Below are positions 1 to 5,676 of a stretch of 5,676 nt of DNA, piece by piece. The DNA comes from Prevotellaceae bacterium (lineage in GTDB: Bacteria > Bacteroidota > Bacteroidia > Bacteroidales > UBA932): contig JAIRLF010000403.1 in assembly GCA_031259655.1 (NCBI GenBank), positions 1 to 5,676 of the forward strand. Direction: 5' to 3'. A program made the translations under genes and the position numbers. How positions within the stretch are numbered: position 1 is the first letter of the stretch; every line of letters starts with the position of its first letter. The notes beneath the pieces are model-generated. The model was not told the origin of the DNA, searched no databases, and was given only the letters and a program-made list of their open reading frames with translations.

Positions 1-741
1 AATGAAGATAAAATCCCTGAGCATATTGCCATAATAATGGATGGGAACGGACGTTGGGCGAAGAAACTGGGATTGAACAGAATATTCGGACACAAAAGCG
101 GAGTGAAAGCCGTGAGAGAAACCGTAGAAATCTGCGGTGAAATCGGCGTCAAATATTTGACATTATACGCTTTTTCGATGGAAAATTGGAGCAGACCTTC
201 GGACGAAATCGAAGCGTTGATGACGCTTCTTATAGAGTCGATTCTAAAAGAGACGCCCGAATTGCACAAAAACAATGTGCGGCTTCGAGTCATCGGAAAT
301 CTCGCATCTTTTCCGGAAAATATTACATCCAAGTTAAACCAAGCAATCATGTTTACATCAAAGAACACAGGTTTGACTTTGACACTCGCTTTGAGTTACG
401 GCTCTCGATGGGAAATAACCGAAGCAGTGCGGAAAATAGCTGCGAAAGTAGCAGCAGGAGAACTCAAACCCGAAAGTATTAATGAAAATGTTATTGAACA
501 ATATTTAACAACATATAACATGCCTGATCCGGAATTGATAATCCGCACAAGCGGAGAACAAAGATTGAGTAATTTTCTTTTATGGCAGGGTGCATACAGC
601 GAATTTTATTTCCCGACTATATTGTGGCCCGATTTTAGAAAAAAAGATTTGATAAAAGCTGTTGAAGAATATCGTAAACGGGAACGAAGATTCGGGAAAA
701 CAGGAGAACAGATAAAACAAGAACAAAATTTAATATTATAG
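1..741 (+). CDS. uppS: Undecaprenyl diphosphate synthase (isoprenyl transferase), 5'-partial
   Basis: Cis-prenyltransferase that adds isopentenyl diphosphate units to farnesyl diphosphate to make C55 undecaprenyl diphosphate, the lipid carrier for peptidoglycan, O-antigen and capsule; it acts at the cytoplasmic membrane face. The reading frame is open from base 1. The family signature I-P-E-H-I-A-I-I-M-D-G-N-G-R-W-A starts before the ATG at 37, so that ATG is internal and the true start lies left of the window; probably 5-15 residues are missing. Window residue Asp14 corresponds to catalytic Asp26 of E. coli UppS, and His31 (GHKSG) to His43. YAFSMENW lies near residues 56-63. R-T-S-G-E-Q-R (182-188) and Glu201 (AYSEF) supply the diphosphate- and Mg-binding residues matching E. 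coli Arg194, Arg200 and Glu213. At 246 visible codons it is near the usual length and looks intact. Only 8 bp separate it from bamA, so co-transcription is likely. Identity is very secure. Confidence 0.97.
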   Translation, partial: NEDKIPEHIAIIMDGNGRWAKKLGLNRIFGHKSGVKAVRETVEICGEIGVKYLTLYAFSMENWSRPSDEIEALMTLLIESILKETPELHKNNVRLRVIGNLASFPENITSKLNQAIMFTSKNTGLTLTLALSYGSRWEITEAVRKIAAKVAAGELKPESINENVIEQYLTTYNMPDPELIIRTSGEQRLSNFLLWQGAYSEFYFPTILWPDFRKKDLIKAVEEYRKRERRFGKTGEQIKQEQNLIL

Positions 742-749
742 CGCATTTG

Positions 750-3314
750 ATGAAACAATTATATGTCATTTTACTGCTTTTAATCAGTTGTATTGCTAAA
801 GCCCAAGTTACCTCCGATTCGACTTTTTTTCCGGAATTGGATTCCGAACTACCGAAAAAGTATGTCATCGAAGATGTTACAGTGTCGGGAATAAATTTCG
901 CCGATAAAAACAGTATCGTCAATATTTCGGGATTGATCAAAGGTACGATAATCAGCGTTCCGGGAGACGACAAGTTCCGGCAAGCCGTCAAACGGCTTTG
1001 GGGGCAAAATTCTTTCGGAAGCGTGGATATCAAGCCGGTAAAAATCGAAGGAGAAAAAATCTGGATAGAAATCGCGCTCACCGAACGTCCGCGTATCATG
1101 AAATGGGAAATCTTGGGCGTGAAAAAGAGTAAAGCAAAAGATATCAACGAAATCCTTACTCTCCGCAGAGGCTCCTCGCTTTCGGACTATGTGTTGAAAT
1201 CGAATGTCGACAAGATAAAAAATTATTACGCCGAAAAAGGATTTCTCAATGCCGATGTCAAAGTGCAAGTGAAAAACGACACGATTCTGAAAAATGCCGT
1301 CAATCTGACGTTCACTATTGACAGAAAGAAGAAAGTGAAAATCAGAGAAATCACCTTTGAGGGGAACGAAAACATCAAGTCGCGCAAACTGAAAGGCGCG
1401 ATGAAAAACACGAAACAGAAAAAAGGTATTTCTATCCTTTCGATTTTTAAATCCAAGAAGTTCATCGAATCAAAATACGAAGAAGACAAGGACAATCTGA
1501 TTGATTATTACAACAGAAAAGGTTATCGCGACGCCGAAATTTTAGGGGATTCCGTTTATCGAGTATCGGAAAACCGCGTGAACATCGACCTTCAAGTTCA
1601 CGAAGGCAAACGCTACTATTTCAGAAATATATACTGGGTAGGCAATACAAAATATCCTACGCACATGTTGAACGAACTGCTTCGCATACGTAAAGGCGAC
1701 ATATACGACCAAGTGTTGCTAAGCGAACGTTTAACTACTGACGAACAGTCGGTTTTGAACTATTTTTATCAGGACAACGGTTACATCTTTTCCCGTATGA
1801 CTCCGGTCGAAATAAATGTCGTCGGCGACTCTATCGATTTGGAAATCCGTGTGACGGAGGGCGAACAGGCTCATATCAACCGCGTAAACATATCGGGAAA
1901 CACAAAAACCAACGAACACGTTATCCGTCGCGAATTGCGAACTGTCCCTGGAGATTTATTCAGTCTGTCAAAATTTAGGGAAACGCTGCGTATGTTGCAA
2001 TCGATGAGCTATTTTGATGCGGAAGAATTAGGTAAAAATGCAACAAACTTCGTAGCCCCCAATATGGCGGACGGAACAGTAGACCTCAATTATGAGTTCA
2101 CGGAAGTGTCTCAAGACCAGTTCGAACTGTCGGGCGGTTGGGGCGCAGGCATGTTTGTGGGAAGCGTGGGTGTGAAGTTCAACAATTTCTCCGCGAAAAA
2201 TATGTTCAATTTGAAATCGTGGCGTCCGATACCTACTGGCGACGGTCAACAATTGTCGTTACGCATCCAAACAAACGGAAAACGTTACCAGCAGTTTAGT
2301 ATCAGTTTCATGGAGCCATGGCTGGGCGGACGCAAGCCCGTCTCTTTTTCGCTAAGCGCCTATTTTTCGAGGCAAACTTCAGCGTATAATCCTTATTACG
2401 ACTATAATTACGGATATGGTTATGGATATGGCTACGGTTATGGATATAATTACGATTCGAACGAAAGCATGCAAGTTATGGGAATTGCCGCCGGTATGAG
2501 TCACAGGTTGAAATGGCCCGACCAGTTGTTCACTTTGTCATATAATTTGACATTGCAACGCTATCTGTTAAAAAACTGGACGGGCGGATTTTTGTTCTCC
2601 AACGGTAACTCGAACAATTTCAGCCTGAGTTTGGCTTTCGGACGTAACTCGACAAACCATCAGATATACCCTACTCAGGGTTCGACCTTCTCGGTGGGAG
2701 TTCAGTTTACGCCCCCATATTCGTTGTTTGCCGACAAGAATTACAAGGAAATGAAAGATACGGAGAAGTATAAATGGATAGAGTACCATAAATGGAATAT
2801 CGACGGTACGTTCTTTACACCTCTCACAAGCAACAGTAAATTGGTGTTGATGGCAAGAGCAAACTTCGGATATCTCGGTTATTACAACAAAAAATGGGGA
2901 TATTCGCCATTCGAAGGTTTCATCGTCGGCGGTAGCGGCATGTCGGGGTATGTGATGTACGGACAGCAAATTGTCGCGCTCAGAGGCTACGAAGACAACT
3001 CGCTGACGCCGTATAAAAATAACGCATACACCGGAAATGTTTACAATAAATATACGATAGAATTGAGGTATCCCGTGATACAGCAACCGGCTTCGTATAT
3101 CTTCCTGCTGACCTTCCTCGAAGGAGGAAACTGTTGGGAATCAATAGACAAATTCAATCCGTTCGACATCAAACGTTCGGTAGGAGTTGGCGTTAGAGTA
3201 TACCTTAATATTGTGGGTACTTTGGGATTGGATTGGGGATACGGACTTGACAAAATCCCGGGCAAAGACATGAAACGCAGTCAATTGCATTTCGTGATGG
3301 GACACACTTTTTAA
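750..3314 (+). CDS. bamA: Outer membrane protein assembly factor BamA
   Basis: Core of the BAM machine, an Omp85 barrel that folds and inserts beta-barrel proteins into the outer membrane. The start is ATG 750; the in-frame TTG at 747 is possible but unnecessary. The 854-residue product opens with a signal peptide, predicted cleavage A-K-A|Q after residue 18. Five POTRA domains follow, at about 39-115, 116-195, 196-290 (with a Lys-rich insert near 218-240), 291-373 and 374-456. Repeated G-Y/F-x-x-A/S and V-x-G-N signatures mark them. The barrel fills about 457-854. L-R-G-Y at 744-747 is the counterpart of the VRGF motif of loop 6. The chain ends in an aromatic beta-signal with C-terminal Phe854. 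Residues 545-568, probably in extracellular loop 3, are Tyr-rich with six Gly-Tyr units. L-I-S-C at 11-14 resembles a lipobox, but it would leave an unusually short signal, so SPase I is favoured. The gene sits between uppS and the OmpH-type chaperones, the usual Bacteroidetes order. Confidence 0.97.
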   Translation: MKQLYVILLLLISCIAKAQVTSDSTFFPELDSELPKKYVIEDVTVSGINFADKNSIVNISGLIKGTIISVPGDDKFRQAVKRLWGQNSFGSVDIKPVKIEGEKIWIEIALTERPRIMKWEILGVKKSKAKDINEILTLRRGSSLSDYVLKSNVDKIKNYYAEKGFLNADVKVQVKNDTILKNAVNLTFTIDRKKKVKIREITFEGNENIKSRKLKGAMKNTKQKKGISILSIFKSKKFIESKYEEDKDNLIDYYNRKGYRDAEILGDSVYRVSENRVNIDLQVHEGKRYYFRNIYWVGNTKYPTHMLNELLRIRKGDIYDQVLLSERLTTDEQSVLNYFYQDNGYIFSRMTPVEINVVGDSIDLEIRVTEGEQAHINRVNISGNTKTNEHVIRRELRTVPGDLFSLSKFRETLRMLQSMSYFDAEELGKNATNFVAPNMADGTVDLNYEFTEVSQDQFELSGGWGAGMFVGSVGVKFNNFSAKNMFNLKSWRPIPTGDGQQLSLRIQTNGKRYQQFSISFMEPWLGGRKPVSFSLSAYFSRQTSAYNPYYDYNYGYGYGYGYGYGYNYDSNESMQVMGIAAGMSHRLKWPDQLFTLSYNLTLQRYLLKNWTGGFLFSNGNSNNFSLSLAFGRNSTNHQIYPTQGSTFSVGVQFTPPYSLFADKNYKEMKDTEKYKWIEYHKWNIDGTFFTPLTSNSKLVLMARANFGYLGYYNKKWGYSPFEGFIVGGSGMSGYVMYGQQIVALRGYEDNSLTPYKNNAYTGNVYNKYTIELRYPVIQQPASYIFLLTFLEGGNCWESIDKFNPFDIKRSVGVGVRVYLNIVGTLGLDWGYGLDKIPGKDMKRSQLHFVMGHTF
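2412..2447 (+). repeat. Six tandem GGNTAY hexamers encoding (Gly-Tyr)6 in bamA
   Basis: Six imperfect hexamers (GGATAT, GGTTAT, GGATAT, GGCTAC, GGTTAT, GGATAT) encode Gly-Tyr six times, BamA residues 555-566. Asn-Tyr codons (AATTAC) flank the array on both sides, and the surrounding stretch is also rich in Tyr, Asp and Asn. The varied third bases argue that the peptide is under selection and that this is not a fresh DNA slippage product. Loss or gain of a unit would keep the frame. The position between predicted strands 5 and 6 suggests a surface-exposed loop. Confidence 0.85.
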
Positions 3315-3354
3315 TATGATTATGATGTTTAATTTTTGTAATACAATAAAGATT

Positions 3355-3867
3355 ATGAAGAAAATAAGTATTATTTGTGCAATCGTGGCGCTATCGGCAT
3401 TTGCTGTACAGGCTCAGAAATTCGGCTATATAGACTCGGATTATATTTTGAAAAAAATACCGGCTTATACTTCAGCGCAAGGGCAATTAGAAAAATTGTC
3501 GAAACAGTATCAAACCGAAATTGATGCTAAATATAAAGTGGTTCAAGAACTTTATAACAAGTATCAATCGGAGAAAGTTCTTTTGACCGAAGATATGAGG
3601 CAAAAACGTGAAAGCGAAATTATCGCTAAAGAAAAAGAAGTTAAGGAGCTTCAGTCCTCGCATTTTTCGCCGGAAGGGACTTTGGCGAAAAAACGCGAAG
3701 AGTTGCTCAAGCCTATTCAGGATAAAGTGTATAATGCCGTCAAAGATATATCGACAGAAGGCGGTTATGCGATAATTTTTGACATCGCAAACAACCCCGG
3801 AGTGGCATATAATAACCCGCGATACGATTTGAGCGATAAGGTTTTAGAAAAAATAGGATTCAAATAA
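3355..3867 (+). CDS. ompH: OmpH/Skp-family periplasmic chaperone (first copy)
   Basis: Small periplasmic chaperone of the Skp/OmpH family, expected to hold unfolded outer membrane proteins between the Sec exit and BamA. The chosen start at 3355 gives a compact signal peptide (M-K-K-I-S-I..., cleavage V-Q-A|Q after residue 20) and a 170-residue protein. An in-frame ATG at 3316 would add 13 residues ahead of it and begins 1 bp past the bamA stop, so it is less likely. The mature chain begins with K-F-G-Y-I-D, the family's first beta strand (usually written as gYvd). A charged, Lys/Glu/Gln-rich helical region at about 41-133 would form the coiled-coil tentacles, and the C-terminal strand Y-A-I-I-F-D (138-143) returns to the body domain. 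This copy keeps the F-S-P-E-G-T-L-A-K-K-R motif (104-114) seen in Bacteroidetes OmpH proteins. It lies 40 bp after bamA and may be transcribed with it. Family assignment is secure; the client range is inferred. Confidence 0.93.
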   Translation: MKKISIICAIVALSAFAVQAQKFGYIDSDYILKKIPAYTSAQGQLEKLSKQYQTEIDAKYKVVQELYNKYQSEKVLLTEDMRQKRESEIIAKEKEVKELQSSHFSPEGTLAKKREELLKPIQDKVYNAVKDISTEGGYAIIFDIANNPGVAYNNPRYDLSDKVLEKIGFK

Positions 3868-3898
3868 TTTGTGGATTCAATAATTAGTATTATATTTG
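3868..3898 (+). promoter_or_regulatory. Bacteroidetes-type promoter for the second OmpH gene
   Basis: TTTG at 3868-3871 and TATATTTG at 3891-3898 match the Bacteroidetes primary-sigma consensus (-33 TTTG, -7 TAnnTTTG), with 19 bp between them. The -33 box starts directly after the stop codon of the first OmpH gene. Transcription should begin near 3903-3906. That leaves only about 10 nt of leader before the ATG at 3915 but about 34 nt before the ATG at 3939. Confidence 0.75.
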
Positions 3899-3938
3899 CG
3901 GCTTTAAAAATTAAATGAAATATTATAATAAGAAATTT

Positions 3939-4457
3939 ATGAGAAAGTTATTATTTACAGTATGTATAGCAATGGCTTGCCTTTCGTTCCAAGCAAATGC
4001 TCAAAGTTTCAAGTTCGGTCATATAAATTCTACCGAGATATGGCAACTTATGCCCGATATGGATTCGGTTAGAGTTAGAGTAGAAAGAACAGAAAAAGAA
4101 TTGCAGGCGCTTCTTAATGAAGTGGCAGCCGAGTACGAAAAAAAAATGACCGAATTTAGCGAAAATCAGGACAAATGGTCGCAAGTAGTTAAAGACTCCA
4201 AACAAGCCGAACTCTTTGACCTGCAAAGACGCGCTCGAATTCAGCAAGAAAATGCTCAGACAAGAATGCAACAGGAACAACAAAAACTTCTTGAGCCTGT
4301 GCAGAAAAAATTTACGGATGCGGTCAATAAAGTTGCCAAAGCAAACGGATTCACATATATATTCGATATAAGTATGGGAAATCCCTTGTATTTCAACGAA
4401 ACCCAAAGCACAGACATCGGCGCTTTGGTAAAGAAAGAATTAGGAATTACAAAATAG
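3939..4457 (+). CDS. ompH: OmpH/Skp-family periplasmic chaperone (second copy)
   Basis: Second tandem Skp/OmpH-like protein, 172 residues from ATG 3939. That start is preferred because M-R-K-L-L-F aligns with the M-K-K start of the upstream paralogue and leaves a normal leader after the promoter at 3868-3898. ATG 3915 (180 residues) remains possible, giving a longer positively charged N-region. The signal peptide ends A-N-A|Q after residue 21. The mature protein starts with F-K-F-G-H-I-N (first strand), then a long charged helix pair at about 44-135 rich in Glu, Lys and Gln, then Y-I-F-D (140-143) of the final strand. Compared with the first copy it lacks the F-S-P-E-G motif, having a Gln-rich segment (102-117) there instead, so the two have diverged well beyond recent duplication. 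Its own promoter and the terminator just downstream suggest it can be made as a single-gene transcript as well as by read-through. It probably acts as a periplasmic holdase; client specificity is unknown. Confidence 0.92.
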   Translation: MRKLLFTVCIAMACLSFQANAQSFKFGHINSTEIWQLMPDMDSVRVRVERTEKELQALLNEVAAEYEKKMTEFSENQDKWSQVVKDSKQAELFDLQRRARIQQENAQTRMQQEQQKLLEPVQKKFTDAVNKVAKANGFTYIFDISMGNPLYFNETQSTDIGALVKKELGITK

Positions 4458-4485
4458 TATTCATGATTTGAGGTTTTAAATTTGG

Positions 4486-4515
4486 GGCTATTCTTTTAGT
4501 GGAATAGCCTTTTTT
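4486..4515 (+). terminator. Rho-independent terminator ending the uppS-bamA-ompH cluster
   Basis: GGCTATTC (4486-4493) and GAATAGCC (4502-4509) form a perfect 8 bp stem around the 8 nt loop TTTTAGTG, followed by six T residues (4510-4515). G4484-G4485 could add G-U pairs with the first T residues. It begins 28 bp after the stop of the second OmpH gene and separates the cluster from the cyclotransferase gene. Confidence 0.9.
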
Positions 4516-4639
4516 ATAAAACATTACGGATTATGTTCCCAACAATAAGCGCGCAGACGACACTGATTTCAACCTATAACGTTTCGTCGAGAGAGTAAAC
4601 AATATAGTAAAGTCTAAAAAAACAGGATTTGTTCCGGAA
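4516..4639. other. Intergenic gap between terminator and cyclotransferase gene
   Basis: This 124 bp AT-rich stretch holds no recognisable gene. A 21-codon ORF (4533-4598) begins M-F-P-T-I-S-A-Q and ends S-S-R-E; it matches no family I know, lacks a ribosome-binding signal and is probably chance or gene residue. No good TTTG/TAnnTTTG pair is visible; the nearest is AGGATTTG at 4624-4631, which lacks the TA and would place the transcript start at or just before the ATG. Confidence 0.5.
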
Positions 4640-5676
4640 ATGAAACGAATAATAAACATAAATGCCTTATTGACAGTGACGTTGTCGATATTTCTTGTTT
4701 CGTGCATTTCGTGCAAAAACAATACCGAAACACGTGTTCGAAAAAGCAAGGTGGTCGAAAAGAAACTGTTCGCGCTCGCAACCCCTAAAAACGGCTCTAC
4801 TTTGAAATCGGGAAATGGCGGAGATTCTATCTTTTTGGATGTTAAAAGCCTGTCCGATTCGGTGAAGATGGATTCGTGCGTTCTTAATATCGACGGAAAA
4901 TATCACTCGACATACCGTTCTTTGCCTCACGAAGTTTCGCTGTCGTCGATGAAAATGGGCGTCAGACGAATGTCCCTGCAAGTTTATTCGGGAAGTAATG
5001 TTGTGGAAACTATATTGTTCAACTTGAAAATAGTCCCCATATCTCCTCCAAAACTCTATAAATATAAGGTAACGAACGAATTTCCGCATGACGAACATGC
5101 ATATACTCAGGGGCTTTTTTTTAGCGATGGATTTTTGTATGAAGGAACGGGGCAAAAAGGACATTCGTCGTTGCGAAAAGTAGAGCTCGAAACCGGTAAA
5201 GTCTTGCAAACAAAATCTTTGGATAGCAAGTATTTCGGCGAAGGAATATGCTTGCATAACGGGAAAATCTATCAGTTGACTTGGGAAAATAGAGAGGGAT
5301 TTATTTATGATTATCAGGATTTTACTCCGGCAGGTAAATTTAGCTACAATACGGAAGGATGGGGCATAACAAGCGACGGAACATTTTTGTGGATGAGCGA
5401 CGGAACGTCGAATATTTACAAACTTAATCCTAATAATATGAACGTTATAGAGCAAATCGAGGTTTATACCAATCAGGGCGCCGAACAGTATGTGAACGAA
5501 CTCGAATATATCGACGATAAAATATGGGCGAATGTTTACACCAAGGATTATATCCTGATTATCAATCCCGAAACAGGAGCGGTGACAGGCAAAATCAATT
5601 GTGCCGGCATCCTCGGAAACGAACTCCGAAAACAAACTACAGACGTCTTCAACGGAATCGCTTTCGATAAAAATAA
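4640..5676 (+). CDS. Glutaminyl-peptide cyclotransferase, lipoprotein type, 3'-partial
   Basis: Plant/bacterial type I glutaminyl cyclase (beta-propeller, Glu_cyclase_2 family) that converts an N-terminal Gln of exported proteins to pyroglutamate, releasing ammonia. ATG 4640 opens 345 codons plus two bases without a stop; by family pattern, after D-V-F-N-G-I-A-F-D only some 20-30 residues are missing. The N-terminus is a lipoprotein signal with two overlapping lipobox-like sites, L-V-S-C (Cys22) and C-I-S-C (Cys25), so membrane anchoring is likely. Residues about 45-133 look like a beta-rich Ig-like domain opening with A-T-P-K-N-G-S. The catalytic propeller starts near 140: F-P-H-D-E-H-A-Y-T-Q-G (148-158), Y-E-G-T-G (167-171), Y-F-G-E-G (198-202), L-T-W (213-215), W-G-I-T-S-D-G (241-247), N-E-L-E-Y (286-290) and I-W-A-N-V (295-299). 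Gln157, Glu201 and the Trp residues fit positions conserved around the active site. A terminator separates it from the cluster upstream, so it is probably expressed on its own. Confidence 0.93.
   Translation, partial: MKRIININALLTVTLSIFLVSCISCKNNTETRVRKSKVVEKKLFALATPKNGSTLKSGNGGDSIFLDVKSLSDSVKMDSCVLNIDGKYHSTYRSLPHEVSLSSMKMGVRRMSLQVYSGSNVVETILFNLKIVPISPPKLYKYKVTNEFPHDEHAYTQGLFFSDGFLYEGTGQKGHSSLRKVELETGKVLQTKSLDSKYFGEGICLHNGKIYQLTWENREGFIYDYQDFTPAGKFSYNTEGWGITSDGTFLWMSDGTSNIYKLNPNNMNVIEQIEVYTNQGAEQYVNELEYIDDKIWANVYTKDYILIINPETGAVTGKINCAGILGNELRKQTTDVFNGIAFDKN

Noticed and set aside
186..482. Plus-strand 98-codon frame inside uppS
   Set aside because: It overlaps conserved UppS coding sequence in another frame and encodes no recognisable domain.
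635..1147. Minus-strand open frame of 170 codons across the uppS-bamA junction
   Set aside because: Antisense to two well-supported genes, with no family resemblance; the other minus-strand frames inside bamA and OmpH2 were rejected for the same reason.
3308..3338. Possible promoter before the first OmpH gene (AATTTTTG at 3331-3338)
   Set aside because: The -7 box lacks the leading T of TAnnTTTG and there is TTTT, not TTTG, at the -33 position; read-through from bamA explains expression equally well.
4533..4598. 21-codon ORF in the gap after the terminator
   Set aside because: Too short to judge, no ribosome-binding or promoter signal, and no known family; not called as a gene.
4667..5635. 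Long open frame of 322 codons on the minus strand
   Set aside because: It lies opposite the cyclotransferase gene, whose + strand product has clear family motifs. The minus product has no recognisable domain and a composition typical of an antisense shadow.

Overview
The window looks like a Bacteroidota (probably Bacteroidales-type) chromosome. The evidence is the conserved order uppS - bamA - two tandem Skp/OmpH-like genes, the lack of clear Shine-Dalgarno sequences before the start codons, a textbook Bacteroidetes promoter (TTTG, 19 bp, TATATTTG), and a Gln directly after the predicted signal peptidase I site in all three secreted proteins. The genus cannot be named from sequence alone. All five genes lie on the + strand.

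Layout: 1-741 is undecaprenyl diphosphate synthase (uppS), lacking only a few N-terminal residues at the window edge. After an 8 bp gap, 750-3314 is BamA with five POTRA domains and a 16-strand barrel; it carries a Gly-Tyr repeat in a predicted surface loop. Then come two small periplasmic Skp/OmpH-type chaperones (3355-3867 and about 3939-4457), the second with its own promoter. A strong intrinsic terminator (4486-4515) closes the cluster. After a 124 bp gap holding only a doubtful 21-codon ORF, a lipoprotein-type glutaminyl-peptide cyclotransferase begins at 4640 and runs off the right edge.

Together the genes form an envelope-biogenesis block. UppS supplies the lipid carrier for peptidoglycan and surface glycans. 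The OmpH proteins are expected to escort unfolded outer membrane proteins through the periplasm, and BamA inserts them in the outer membrane. The cyclotransferase fits the theme: exported Bacteroidetes proteins usually expose an N-terminal Gln after signal peptide removal, which this enzyme class converts to pyroglutamate. The three secreted proteins upstream (BamA A-K-A|Q, OmpH1 V-Q-A|Q, OmpH2 A-N-A|Q) are all potential substrates.

I see no mobile element, CRISPR array, tRNA or rRNA, and no clearly new system. The points worth a second look are the substrate/enzyme adjacency, the Gly-Tyr tract in BamA, the separate promoter of the second chaperone, and the junction after the terminator.
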